From Eustoma russellianum (lineage: Eukaryota; Streptophyta; Magnoliopsida; Gentianales; Gentianaceae), in the NCBI GenBank assembly GCA_036186865.1, contig AP025065.1, positions 7,200,300-7,264,299 on the forward strand: a stretch of DNA of 64,000 nucleotides, in the 5' to 3' direction. A program made the translations under genes and the position numbers. The notes beneath the pieces were generated by a model, which was not told where the DNA came from, ran no database searches, and saw only the letters and a program-made list of their open reading frames with translations. Every line of letters starts with the position of its first letter. The stretch's first letter is position 1. Below, piece after piece: positions 31,760-43,614 of the stretch.

Positions 31760-32219
31760 CTGCCACTACATCATTGGCCTCTTCAGCAGCTGCGTCTGTC
31801 ATAGCATGAACCCCTTGTATTTGTACGTTGACGTTGGTTCTTTGGTGCTTGATGTTGCTGGGCCCCTTTTTATGGGCAATCCTTGACCATGTGTCTTGTC
31901 TTTCCACAACCAAAGCAGGTAGTTCCTTTATCCGGACAATCTTTGAGGATGTGGCCCGCCTTGCCGCATTTGAAACACTTTCGTGCCTGGTAATAGCATT
32001 CCCCAACATGACGCTTATTGCAGTGAGGACAATTTGGAATAGCAGACTGCTGGCCTTGATTCTTTGATTGATTCTTTTGGGAACGGTGTTGGAATCGTTT
32101 GTTTCCTTGGTGTCCTGGGCCCCTTGAGTTTTGTTTTGCAGCTTTGTAAGACCCTCCATTCCCTGAAGTTTCTCTTCCTCGTTTCTGTCTGATCCCATCA
32201 CGGCGAATTATATCTCTCT
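31760..32219 (-). pseudogene. Gypsy-T gag C-terminal part with two zinc knuckles
   Basis: In one frame the minus strand encodes two CCHC knuckles close together: CFKCGKAGHILKDC and CFGCGKTRHMVKDC (both CX2CX4HX4C), preceded by a basic Gln/Asn-rich stretch, and a third possible zinc-like stretch HCNKRHVGECY. The frame 31749-32201 uses another register over the knuckles, so at least one frameshift lies in this piece; its end (TDAAAEEANDVVAG) is in the protease register. Nucleocapsid function: binding of genomic RNA. Confidence 0.82.
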
Positions 32220-32982
32220 CTAAGCGTCCAAAAATGCGCCAAAATTTGTCGGGTTCGCATTTACCAACCAGGTCTGGATCCTAGGATTTAACCCTCTTTC
32301 AAACTTCAACATCTTAGTCTCTTCATCATTCATGGTAGATGGTTGGAATCTTCCCAGGGCTATGAACTGGTTAGCATATTCTGCGACGGTCATTCCTTGT
32401 TCTTGTACCAACGACTCAAACTCATGTCTCTTCTGTAGCTTAACGGAGGGCGGTATGTAAAATTTATTGAATTCTTGGAGAAATCTCTCCCAGGGAATCG
32501 GCCTTAGTAGAGCTTGCATGTTGGCCTTCCACCATTGGTTGGCCTCTCCAAGTAGGAATGGTCTGACAGCTTGGGTCTTTACTTCTTCGGGCGCTCTAAT
32601 CAATTCAAAACAATTTTCTACTTCGTCCAGCCACTTCTCAGCGGCATCTGAGTCTGACTTTCCTTCAAAAGGCGGAACATTTGCTCTTTTCAACTTTTCA
32701 CAGTAGTATTAGGCATCCCTGACCGGCTCGTGAGGCTGCAGAACATTCTGTTGTAGCATTACTTGACTGATTTGTGTTACGGTCTGGCAGAAATTCTGGA
32801 AGGCATTAATATCTGGAATCATTTGTGGTAAAGGCCCCTGGGGTTGGGGAATATTCTGCGTTGGGGGTGGATTTTGGTCTTATGGTGGTGGTGGTGGAGG
32901 AACCTGAAAAGGTGGAGGAGGAATAGGCTCCTGAACCTTTGGTCTGACTCCGGCCGGTCTGTCTCGTGGTTGCACCATCTGC
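32220..32982 (-). pseudogene. Gypsy-T gag, matrix/capsid part
   Basis: Frame 32220-32693 matches the retrotransposon gag domain (PF03732 type): PPFEGKSDSDAAEKWLDEVE, PFLLGEANQWWK, FLQEFNKFYIPPSVKLQK, MTVAEYANQFIALGRF. Upstream the likely start is the ATG near 32980 (MVQPRDRPAGVRPKVQEP), followed by a proline-rich run, interrupted by TAA near 32880 and another stop near 32710. The frame 32806-33093 is out of register with this and is not the gag start. Gag assembles the particle. Confidence 0.82.
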
Positions 32983-33273
32983 ATTATGCAGTGTCGGGGT
33001 TTTATTCAATGTGGGAGTGTCATAATAAGTGACAGAATTTAATTTATTCCAATAGCATTTCTGAGTGGGCATGCAAGTAGATACGTTATGCATTAAATTC
33101 TATAATCTGTCATAGACTAGGATTTTATCAGTAGATCGGAACCCTAATTTCCAGTCTAAGTTATCCTAGTCTAAGGACAACTCTCATCTAAGATCGTGAC
33201 TTAGATCTAAGATCAAACTTAGTTTTCTAAAATCATAGCTTAATTCTATATTCTTCCCGGATCTAGAGTCTCA
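32983..33273 (-). other. Gypsy-T 5' untranslated leader
   Basis: About 290 bases between the primer-binding site and the probable gag ATG, with no conserved ORF. The leader is A/T rich with a repeated (C/T)TAGATCTAAG/CTTAGATCTAAG motif near 33185-33215. Confidence 0.55.
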
Positions 33274-33285
33274 GTTCTGATACCA
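33274..33285 (-). other. Primer-binding site (tRNA-Met) of Gypsy-T
   Basis: Minus strand TGGTATCAGAAC, one base different from the TGGTATCAGAGC of the Copia elements, two bases from the LTR end at 33288. Confidence 0.9.
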
Positions 33286-33287
33286 CC

Positions 33288-36200
33288 TGTAGCGCCCCGC
33301 ACCCCAGCCCAGCCGGATACGGTGCACCCGTCGTACTTCACTACAAAGAGTACCAGACGTCAGTCTATAACATAACAAAGTCCAGAATAAAATATGTGGA
33401 CTTTCATGCTTATACATCAATAAGTAAGCAAAACAGAGGCAGAATAAAAACTTCTAAAAATAAAAACGTCTAGGCAACCATCATTAGTCTTACAACATGA
33501 TCATAAAGTACAAAAATCCCAAAATTAAATGATTCCCATCATAAATTCATAAAAATATCATCAATCATAACCATCTCGTCAAGTCTCTTAAGTCGTCCAC
33601 CTCTCGCGCTTTACGGGTGAGGAACCCTAGGTTCGTCTTCAATCCATTCAACTCTATTTCCTATGGGTTCTGGGAGGAAAAATAAGGGTTGAGTGACAAC
33701 ATCACCAGCAAGTAAACTATAAATAATCGTGAATTGAATGGAAAGTACATACAAGAACCGAACCCCAAAAATTCGGTTTAAAAACATACCTAACCTTCCA
33801 TCAAAGACCCGCAAGTAATCAACTCATATCTCATCAAAGATCATAACTTATCAAAGTTCATATCTTATTAAAGATCATAACTTATAAAGGATCATAACTC
33901 AAAAAAGATCATAACCTCGGAGCTACCAAGTCATAATAACTTAGTCTAAGTAACATGAGCCATACATCAATGAATCATTAAATGCAACATGCATGAATAT
34001 GCACATGTGATGCACCGTGACAAAAATGAAGATAAGTTCTTTGGTTCTTTCTTTCAAAACATCATCGTCAATGAAAACAAGAGAGTGTTCAGATCTATTC
34101 TCTCTGGATCTGAGGCGGTCATATTCTTCTCTTCGAATTTATTATTCCCGGATTCAGAACGGTCACGTCATCACTCATAATCACCAGGTCTATTCTCTCT
34201 GGGCCTGTACGGTCATTATCAGGTCTATTCTCTCCGGTCCTGAACGGTCGTTATCATCAGATCAATTAACCCCGGATCTGGAGCGGGTCCTGCTGGCCAT
34301 AAAACAGACGGTACCTGTGGAAAGCGTTCTTTTAAAAGCGGAATCTTTTCTTTAAAAACGCTTTTTCATCATTCTTTCTCATAAAACCAGTTCCCTAAAT
34401 CATGTAAATAACGATGATGCAATCTATGACATGTACTATGCAATTCGTGACATGATGCGTTACATACACACACAAGTACAAACTTATTCTTTAGGCTGGA
34501 AAAATTTCCAGAATCTATCGTTCCGTTTGCACAGCCTCAAAACCTCATGTTTTAGGCCCATTATCATGAGTTCTTATCATAGATACGCATAAGGGCGTCT
34601 TTTCGAATTGCCATATAAATCTCGTAATGTTACGAAACGTGTAAGACCCTTAATTTATTTAATTACGAAACAGGGTACTGCTGGATTTCAGCAGGGCAGT
34701 GTTCTTTCTTTTACTTTTCTTTTAAGCCCATTAGGTCTCATTTAATTTGTCCAACACCTGAAAACTACTGTAGACATACCGAAAATTATAGCTCATAAGC
34801 CCAAACCCTACAAATAAGTCTAAGCCCACACGAATAAAGCCATACAACCAAGTCCTTAATTCTGCCCAGTTTTCCAGATTAGTGATACCAATTTAACCTT
34901 GGCAATTACCCAATAAAATAATAATTCCAAGGTGAACAATTTACATGGATGTGTTCATTAATGTCCTAAGTAAATGTCATAAAAGTTCCGGAGTAACATA
35001 ATAACATTCAAGGGGTCATTTATTCATTTTTCCAAAACGGGTACATGCTGATTTTGGGAATGACCAGTTTTACCATGAATTTTATTGTGAGAAAACCATA
35101 AGTCCTTTTTCCAAAATTCAAACTCACAAACTTAATAAACACATAAGTCTAGCAACCTACCACAAATCAGCCCATTTGCATATTCCTAAGGTCTATTTTC
35201 GGGTTATTCAATACACCACTTAAATTCTGTCCAGTCCAGTGAATTTCAGCTTGACCAATTTTACTAAAAATTCCATTAAGGACAAACCACAACTTACTTT
35301 ACCAAAATTGCAACTCTTATATTTACCACATACATAGGGCTAATGTCATACCAAAAACTAGCTTAATTGCATAATTCTAAGATCCATTTTCAGGGCTTGC
35401 AAAATGCATCATTATTCTACCCTGTTCTAGTAATTCTCATTTTTGTCACTTTTCCTTACTAAAAGTGTCCCAACTTGAGTTATTTTTCATAATTACTAAT
35501 CATCAAATACACCTTTAGCATACGATTTTGCAGGTTCTAATACATTCCAAAGGTCATCTACACACCACTTCAAAAACAGTTTTGAAGGTTACACAAATCA
35601 CTCCTTGGTCTTGCACTTTTTGTTCCTACTAGAATCTATTCTTGGTATGTTTAGGGTGTACGTATCATACCCCAAAGACAGCCCATTTCATACGCATGCA
35701 AGGGCTTAAATCATATTTCCTTAATGAACATATTAAACTTAAGTCATAAAGTATGCATCTTGAACACATTCTTTACCACCCAAATTACAATCTACCACAA
35801 GAACCACATTCATCCCACATTTTTATTCAACCGTCCCCCATACATGTCAAAGAAGAGAACTTTGCCACATTCACTTTATATTGACATCATATCCATGCTT
35901 AAAATGAGCAAAGACTCCACCTTTGAAGAAAATCTCATACATGCAAGCCACCTTACTCAAGAACCAGAAAGTTTCATGCATCGACATAACATTTCACATC
36001 TAAGATTAAAGCTTAGTAGCATCTAGACATCGAAGCATGCACTTTCACACACAAGTCGTGAACATTTATAGTATACTTGCCTTTCTCAAGCTTACACCTT
36101 TCCTTAACTTGGAATGAGTATGAAATGAGTGAAGTCTTCCTCCTCTTCACTACACATACCCCACGGTTGGGAGGAAGAAAAAGGAATAAACAATAGCCTT

Positions 36201-37299
36201 TATTCTATGCAAAAGATAAAACCAAATGGAGGCTTGGATTAACTTACCAAGATGGATCTTGAATGGTGTCAAAATTTCTTCAGAATCTAGCACCTCTTGG
36301 AAGCTTGAAGTCTTGAACCTAGTGCCTATGGTGGTCACGGTTTTGAGCAAGAAGAGTAGCAAAATGAGCTTCACTTTATGAAAATGTAGAAATTCTCTTA
36401 AGGAGTTGAGGATATACTTACCTAGGACAACTTGTTCTTGGATGAACCCTAGCCTTCTTGGCTCACTATGGTCGTGTGCTTTGAGGGAAGAGAGGGAAAC
36501 ATCTTGTGATTTCTTGAGGGTTGAGTGTGAGGGTTTCTTTGGAGAGAATTTCTTTTACTTGGCTATGGTGTAGCCGTTGGGAATCAAGAGGGGTTAAGGG
36601 ATTACCATGTCATGGTTAAGTTAATTAACCTTAGTTACTTTAGTTAATCAATGTTACTTTATGACTAACTTGGGTTACTTTATCCAATCATAGTTACTTT
36701 TAGGCTAACTTGGGTTACTTTAACCTTGTGGTTAATATAAAGTAACCATGGTAAGATTTAAAATTCTCTTTGGTTAGCCATATAGGCAATCCAGCGGTTT
36801 GGGCATTAATTGGCCCTTAGCACACTTAATTCTCTTTCCAAGTGGGTTTAATAAAAGTCATGTAGGTAGTTGTCTTTTTACTAATTATTTCCCCTTTTTC
36901 TTCAAGAATAAAAATTATGGAAATGTTGAGTCTCTTGGACTCATAGGCCGAAAGTTTGATGAATGTTGGAAGCAAATTTACCCATTTTCTAAAATTGTTT
37001 AGTTGCTATTTGGGCTCACTTAAAGATGGCCCTTAAGATTAATCTTCTTGAAATCTTAAGAAATCCTCTAAGGCCCTCTTTATCCTTGTGGCCGAAATCT
37101 CCCAAGCTCTTGGGAGTGAATTGGGCCACTTCACATAGTCCGATATTCATGCTTGAATTATTATACAATACTTTCCTTAACACAAATCTAATTAAAGAAG
37201 TAATCATAAAACTAAATAAATTGTATTTGGAGATACAACGTTTCATAAATCCTCATAGGCAAGTCTTAAGTACAATATAATTCCTCATTGGGTACAACA
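33288..37299 (-). repeat. Gypsy-T 5' LTR (4012 bp)
   Basis: Full partner of 24188-28200, same ends (TGTAGCGCCCCGC...GGGTACAACA). It carries the 44 bp tandem array (about 34086-34286) and the GTTACTTTA array (36630-36755). Being upstream in minus-strand transcription, it would hold the promoter. A 112-codon plus-strand ORF (34017-34355) and its twin in the other LTR (24916-25254) lie over the tandem array and are judged non-coding. Confidence 0.95.
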
Positions 37300-37304
37300 T
37301 AAAT

Positions 37305-38681
37305 AGCCAAAAGGATGGAAGAATTAGTCTTATTTGAGGAGGAGGAGACTATGAATGCTTAGGAACTCAAACTACATGAATCTTAATTTGAATTGGCTTG
37401 AAGATTCTTTCTTTGTTCAACCTAGCAACTCTTCCTACCTCCTTGTTGAAACTTATGGTTTGAGACTAAAATAAGAAGGTGTTGAGTGTTTTGTGAGGAA
37501 TAGGGGGTAGAAAGGATGTGGAATAGATAGATATAGTGATTACTTTGAGATTGAACGTGCATGCACTCTTGGTTCTTGCTTGAAAAACGAAGGGGTCCTC
37601 CTCTTTGCCTTGAGGCTCTCGGTTAAAGAAGGAAGATGCAGAGGAGAAATTTTTTGTGGATGGAGGAAGAAAAAGTAAGTAAAGTGAGTAAATGGTTGTT
37701 GAGTGAGAGTTGAGTTGAAAATGAAATGGGTGAATCCTTGAGGGGAGAGTTTTATTCTCAATCCCCTTTCCTTGGCAAAAATTTCATGTAATTAGACGGA
37801 ATGATTAAACTTTTGGTTTGAGAAGTGAAATTGTAAGAGTAAAGATCCTTGCATGAAATGTGGTTGGAGGGGAAATAAAAGTGTAAGAATGTGAACTAAT
37901 GTGAGGTAAAGAGATGGGAGAAAGTGTCTTGCAAATGGGGTTATTTTGTCTCCCCACTCCTTCCTTTGCCCGAGATTCCTTGAGGGATGTAATGGGGAAG
38001 AAAATGCCATGCAAAATGCTTGATTGATGGGCTTTCTAGTTTGTGTAAGAGAGGTAATGATGGGGTAAAAGAAAGAAAAATAAAGTGGAGAAAATTAGGC
38101 AAGTGGGAGAGAGAATTCTTTTTGCATGAACTTCAGTTGGTGGTTAGGTTACTTTGTGTAAGAAAATGTAATGATGAGGGAAATTTAAGAAAACAGAGAA
38201 AATGGAAATAATGTTTGGGAAAATTAGAGGAGTGATTGGTTGGTAGTGCGGTGCAAGTGGACGGAATAGCTTTGTGCATGAAATTTTATTGGAGTATTGT
38301 CTTACCTGTGTAAGAAGTGTGATGATGATGGAGGAAATTAGGAAGGAATAATAATAAACAAAAGTGAAATTAACTTTGGGAATTTTATAAGGGTGACCGA
38401 AATATGGGGTAGTGGTGTTCAAAATTTACCATCCTAGCCTTGCTTTAGTTTCTTGTGTGTAATATTCTTTTCCTTTATTTACTCCTTAAATAGTATTTGT
38501 TCCATTCATTTATATGCATCATTAGTCTTTACATCGTATTAAGTTAAGTATTATTAATTCTTTGTTTTATTTAAGTAAATCATACATGTTATACCTAGTT
38601 TGGCACAATGATCACACTTTATTTCTATTGTACTTTCCTTTATTTTCTTTATCTCCTAACCCGGGGGTGCGGGTTGTAACA
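37305..38681 (-). repeat. Gypsy-P 5' LTR, second part
   Basis: Continues 24187 after the Gypsy-T insertion: AGCCAAAAGGATGGAAGAATTAG, matched at 12212 in the 3' LTR, to GTTGTAACA at 38681. The two copies (12212-13593 and 37305-38681) are colinear with scattered substitutions. Short minus ORFs (12717-12992, 37792-38010 and others) appear in both but drift in frame. Confidence 0.85.
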
Positions 38682-38686
38682 TTTAT

Positions 38687-39895
38687 GGAGTGCCAAGGTG
38701 GATAATCGATCTCCTATCAAGAAACAAAAACTAGGCAAAGGTTGTGTCATCATTTATACAAAGTGGTCTTTCAAGGGTATTCAAGACAATTTTCAAGGAA
38801 GAAAACAACCCTAGGGGGCGGCCAACCAACTATAAAAGGGAGGAAGATGATTCAAGCAACGCTAAGCAAAGTTCATATTCTTACAAGTTCAAGCAAGACT
38901 ATTCTCTTCTTCTCTTATTCTTTTCTCTTGCTCTTATCCTCAAGCCTATCATTCTTATATTTCATATACTATATAGGCTTTGTTCATACCACCCACATAC
39001 GTTCATCTGTTGTAAAATGTTGATCAAGGTGTGATCAAAACTTCATTCGATCTATGGTGGCGTTCGTGTTGTTGTGTTTATTTGTTTGATTGTAAAAGGA
39101 TGGAGTTGGTATTTAACTCCAGTTACCCTTGCGTCAAGGTGCTCTTTGTGATTAGTGAATACCGAGTAAAGTGTCATCGAAGAGTGGAGTAGGTTGTTTT
39201 AACCAAACCAGCATAAAAATCTTGGTGTTATTTACTTTCAGCAATTTTACTTTCAGTTTTCAGCTTTCTGCACCGTATTCATACTCACGGGAAAAATAGC
39301 AAACATTTTTCAAGAATCGCCAAATTTTGCAGAAACATAGCACGCATCCTATCTTTCATTTGGCCCAATTTTCATCACATTTGGATAAGTATAAGTCAGT
39401 CAAACCTTAATAGTTCTGAGACTAGTCCAATCTGATTCTAAGATTTGCAAAGGTTGAGAACATCAACGTGCTTGACATACTTAACAAGAGAATTTTGAAA
39501 ATTTTTTTTAACCCATTAAATTACGCATCTTAAGGATCATACCACAAATTTTCAAGTCATTTAGAGTTGCCAATTAATAGGAATAAATTTTTCATTTCGT
39601 ACCATAGTTTGTGGCAGATTGATGCAATCTATGTAAAAACGTTATTTCAAGGAGTCAGACTTGGAGTTTCAATCTAAAATTTTTGTGGGACACTCATAAC
39701 ATCTGAGAGCATATTTTCACCAAATGATATAATGTTTGGAGGTCTACAACCAGGTTATCTAGACAATTCAAATCAGGATCTGAAAACAGAAACTGTTTTC
39801 AGAAGTGAGTTATTTGGTCTAGAAAGTTTTAAAAACAAAATTTTCCGCACTCATTATTCAAACCCCCCTTCTAGTTGTGCTATACAGGTCCTACA
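38687..39895 (+). repeat. Old Copia-type LTR, right part
   Basis: Continuation of 8735-9518 after Gypsy-P. Landmarks shared with Copia-4 and (inverted) Copia-1: TGATCAAGGTGTGATCAAAACTTCATTCG, GGAGTTGG...AACTCCAG, GAGTGGAGTAGGTTGTTT..AACCAAACCAGCATAAAA, and the end CCCCCTTCTAGTTGTGC...GGTCCTACA at 39895. No primer-binding site follows, so it is a solo or truncated LTR. ORFs 38742-39023 and 38744-39034 overlap the promoter and leader and are not called. Confidence 0.75.
38831..38840 (+). promoter_or_regulatory. TATA box of the old Copia-type LTR
   Basis: CTATAAAAGG following GGCGGCCAACCAA. It is the only clear TATA box in this LTR family here: Copia-4 has TTAAAAGG at the matching place (~63373). 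It gives a probable transcription start about 30 bases downstream and so the U3/R border. Confidence 0.55.
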
Positions 39896-41035
39896 TATAT
39901 ATGATACCGAATGAACAAAGATGGTTTTGTAGACAAAAAGGAATAGATATAGAACATGGACTAATAAGTATGGACATAACCACATGGACATGGAGTAGTA
40001 TACATATATAACCGAATTGGAAATCATGTGGACTCACCTATATATAAATAAATATGGAATTGGATCATGGTGCATCTCATCTTTGCCAAAGTTCATTATA
40101 TTTGGAATATGGAAAAATTGCATATTGCATTGTCTGCGAAATCACGCACCACCATGGATGGGATATGGATATGGACTCATCTCTGATCAGATATGGATAT
40201 GGACTGGTCTCTGACAAAAATTGATATGGACCGGTCTCTGATCGGATATGGATATGGACTGGTCCCTTACCAGATATGGACATGGACATGCATTGCATTT
40301 TTATGACTTTGCATCATTAATGCATCATCATGGAACGGATTGTGGATTACCATATATGGACATGGATTAAGTATGGCATGATCATGGATTAATTATAGAT
40401 ATGGATTTTCATTACTCATGGACATGGACTTTTTATTACTTATGGATATAGATTTTCACTATTTTTATGCACATGGACAATTTTAGATTATTTTATGGGC
40501 ATGAACTATTACGGATTTTCAGTAGTGCATGGACATGGATTTAGCATGAATCATTTGATGGATATAAACGATAAAGAACTAATTTATGGACATAGATTAT
40601 TTGGAATCATAGAAGTTATAAGATATGGATTTGTGAGGGAAAATATATGGACATAAAATATCATGAATTAAATAAGGAACATGGATTGGACTGACATGAA
40701 GATTTCTGCATAATAGATATGGATTATTATGAAAATTTTATGGATTTTGTTTTGAAGTGGATTAGAAAATTAATTGTATCATCATGTAGATGGACTTGGA
40801 AGTTATTGGGCATATGGAACTATGTTTAATGAAGGTGTTAAATTTTATTTGTAAAATGGAGACAAAAAGGTAAGTTTTTTTATGATGTATACTATTTTCG
40901 AACCCTGTCTTCGCGTGTATGATCTTTCTCATGACAGATTTAAGGGCTCTACTTGCTGGGCGATTTATGTTATCAGTCATACTTGTTCTCTAAATACATT
41001 GTAGATAACAGGGACCAGAGTACAAGAGTTCATAG
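39896..41035 (+). repeat. Gypsy LTR fragment (plus), left part, with minisatellite
   Basis: Rich in ATGGACATGGATT-like words. Near its end (40940-41035: TCTACTTGCTGGGCGATTTATG ... GGGACCAGAGTACAAGAGTTCATAG) it matches the reverse complement of the Gypsy-P LTR around 9800-9900, and it continues at 52321 after Copia-2. I cannot see where the LTR begins. It starts directly at the end of the old Copia-type LTR. Confidence 0.6.
40160..40290. repeat. Minisatellite, ~28 bp unit x about 5
   Basis: Units GGATATGGATATGGACTSRTCTCTGATCR, e.g. 40161-40190 and 40190-40217, with one shortened and two variant units (CCGGTCTCTGATCG, CTGGTCCCTTACCA). Dispersed ATGGACATGG words continue to ~40640. Confidence 0.8.
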
Positions 41036-42090
41036 TGTTGGACCGTGCACCTGCAATAAACACCATGAGAGGGGGGGAATAGTGGTTAGCAGAAATTACA
41101 CTACTACCCTTGATTAAAATCCCCTTTGAAACAGAACCTAAGACCACCTCAAATTCAGAACCTAATTTTGGAAAAATTCAAAACTCCTTGCACACCACTC
41201 AAAAAATTATGAAAATTTTCAGAACTTAAATTCAATGTCTTAACAAGATTCTATCCAAAAGTCCGACAAAAACAAAATCGTTGGCGCTTCAAACAAATAA
41301 AAAGATTCAGATGGTCAATCTGGATAGAATTGAACAGAATGCCGCTGAAATTGGAGAACGAGTTTCTCCTTGAATAATCAACCAATAAGGTTGATCTTTA
41401 TGTCAGAACACTCCTCAGGATGTCTAGTTTATGTTTCTAAAAGGCCTGACCTCGAATAATTCTTGGTTAAAACAAAATTCAAGTTTTCACAAAACTGGTC
41501 AGATTGCAGCCAGATTGGAGCAGTTATATTACAATGACTGAAAGCCTAACTTTCCCTTTCTTAAATCAAGCGATTCTTGTTGCAAATGAAAGCTAACAGT
41601 CTGAAGTATAACTCCACCAAAAATCACAAATTTTGAAAGTGTTTAACTATTTTTTCAAAACGTGAGAAGTTGTGTGAAATCTGCAGTGAAAATGGGCAGA
41701 AAACAGAAAAATGTAACGAAGACAAGAACACCAAGGATTTATCCTGGTTCGGTCATTGTGACCTACTCCCGTCCCAAGCAACACCTTTCCTTGGATTTCA
41801 CTATGGTATGAACCAAATTACAACAAGAACAAAGCTTGATCCTTGGGTTAAACACCAATCTTATTCCAGACTTGGATGAACATCTCTATGCAACTCTTGA
41901 TTGCAACACCTCTATCACCTATTGATGTAGCCTTATATATTTGGCTAATCAATCTTACAAATCCAACATGATAGGCTTGTATCTCTACAACAATATCACA
42001 AGAACACCTTGGCTATAAAGAAGAAGATGTCAAGATAATTCAAGTTTTGCTTTTTTAAGTTTATGTTCTTCTTCTTCACCTTTGCCTCCT

Positions 42091-42100
42091 ATTTATAGTG
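42091..42100 (-). promoter_or_regulatory. TATA box in Copia-2 3' LTR
   Basis: The minus strand reads CACACTATAAATAGGAGGC. The corresponding bases of the 5' LTR (50806-50815) read ACTATGAATA, i.e. the box is mutated in the LTR that should drive the element. Confidence 0.6.
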
Positions 42101-43239
42101 TGAAATGGCTCTTGAAGATAAGAACTCCAACGTGTCACCATCTTCATCATCAATGCCTAAGTGTCTTCACATCATCGGTTGGACTTGTACATTTGGCAAA
42201 GTAAAACAACACAATTGGTCCACCTTGGACACTTGTATGGCCGATTTTTTCACTTTGAAAAATTACTTGGAAATTGCTTGAAAAATGAAGATAATATAGT
42301 AGGATAAAAGGGCATAACTACTCCACTATCCCTGTAACTTTTTTCCATGAGAATAGGCATGTGGGAGCTGCATTTTCACTCAAAAATCTGCTCCAAAACA
42401 ACTTGTAGACGTTGGCTACACTTTCAAATTTTCCAAGTTGGTAATTTTTGCCAACTAGCTTCTTTTTTATTGGTCCACTTGTCACCAAGCCATAAAATGA
42501 GTACATCATCATATACACCTGAATACACAAGCTGTTAAACACAAATATATGCATATCAACTCAGATTTTTGAAGAAGAAATCAACAAATAATAGTTGACA
42601 AGATTATGTCAACATATAACACCAAAATTCCAACTATTTCGTCTTGTATGTTGTGATCATTTCCACATCTATAACACCTTTAAATTCTCTGTAAAATGAT
42701 GATTAATATCCTCCAATAACATATATAAGAGGGTCTTCAAGAAAAAATAGAATGTGACATCACAACTCGTCACATATCATGCTATTGTCGTTAATATCAT
42801 CAATTGAGAGAAATAATAGATTACCACCAAATAATGTTCAAGCTAATTATATATCAACTTCAGAATGAACATAATCATATAGTCAAGAGATTCCTTGAGT
42901 GAAAATACCAAAAATGCCATCAGGGGTAAAATGACCCAAATGCCCCTGGTAAGCGAAAACTACAGAAATGACCCGGATGGTTAGAAACAGATATAATAAC
43001 ATCTTTGTCATGATAAATAGCATGAGAATAAGTCATTGAAATATTTCCACTATATCATGTTCCTACAAAACTCAAAATACCAATTTTGCTCTTTTTGGTA
43101 AGTTGTAGAAACTTCCAAGGCACATTAGTCACAAGACATTTATATTTATCAAAATCACATAATAATCACATAACGAACATATATAAAACATGTACAAAAC
43201 AAAACAACCACTTTATCACATTTTAGAAAAATATTTCTA

Positions 43240-43500
43240 AGATCCTAGAAATCGAGCGATCGAAGTGCCTCAGCTTCAGAGATCGATATCTCACAATGAG
43301 TTTCAGAGTTCGTCTCTAACCTACATCGATCAATCGAAGTGAGGGTTCGATGTATACATTGATCGATCGATGTGTCTCAGGTTTAGAGATCGACGTCTCA
43401 TAGTAAGGTCTTAAATTTTCTCTACCTTGCATGGTTCGATCAATGTGAGGGATCGAAGTACATCGATCGATCGAAGTGCAATTACCTGAGATATCGATGC
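43240..43500. repeat. GATCGATCGAAGTG repeats in Copia-2 3' LTR
   Basis: Two diverged ~115 bp units (from AAGTGCCTCAGCTTCAGAGATCGATATCTCAC and from GATGTGTCTCAGGTTTAGAGATCGACGTCTCA) with several GATCGATCGA palindromic words between. The matching array in the 5' LTR is about 51955-52210. Confidence 0.7.
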
Positions 43501-43614
43501 CATTTTTCTCAACTTTTTCAACTTTTAATCGCTTATAACACCATATATGACATTTTTAAGTATTCAACACTTAAAATCATAACCTTGACAATTATCCAAA
43601 CATATTTCTCAACA

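Larger units (their letters stand above)
24188..37299 (-). mobile_element. Gypsy-T: complete Ty3/Gypsy chromovirus (Tekay/Del-like), 13.1 kb
   Basis: Full-length minus-strand element: two ~4.0 kb LTRs, primer-binding site, gag, protease, RT, RNase H, integrase, chromodomain and polypurine tract, flanked by a perfect TAAAT duplication. The C-terminal chromodomain places it among chromoviruses; the long LTRs and sequence style suggest the Tekay/Del lineage (inference). The coding region holds several frameshifts and stops, so it is non-autonomous. In the first ~200 LTR bases I count about 15 differences between the two LTRs, 13 of them transitions, so it is not brand new; the rest of the LTRs look more alike. 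It interrupts the 5' LTR of Gypsy-P. Two intron-like insertions interrupt pol (30765-30834, 31677-31759). Confidence 0.93.
9519..38681 (-). mobile_element. Gypsy-P: nested Ty3/Gypsy chromovirus remnant with internal insertions
   Basis: Outermost large insertion of the window. It starts TGTAGCACCC (9519) and ends GTTGTAACA (38681), and the flanks carry TTTAT on both sides (9514-9518, 38682-38686), as expected for a 5 bp Gypsy target-site duplication. The 3' LTR is 9519-13593. The 5' LTR is represented by 23196-24187 joined with 37305-38681; its first ~1.7 kb is missing. Between the LTRs only about 380 bp of the parent interior remain, next to the polypurine tract. The rest of the interval is later insertions and rearranged pieces (LTR-A, Gypsy-D, LTR-B, Gypsy-T). 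Orientation is minus because the polypurine tract abuts the LTR at 13593. Order of events is inferred from interruption. Confidence 0.8.
41036..43614 (-). repeat. Copia-2 3' LTR (2579 bp)
   Basis: TGTTGGACCGTGC...TTTCTCAACA. Minus-strand TATA box ACTATAAATA at 42091-42100. GATCGATCGAAGTG repeats at 43240-43500. It is adjacent to the polypurine tract, so downstream in transcription. Confidence 0.95.

Noticed and set aside
39896..39925. Primer-binding site after the old Copia-type LTR end (GATACC)
   Set aside because: Wrong orientation and poor match; the adjacent sequence is Gypsy LTR.
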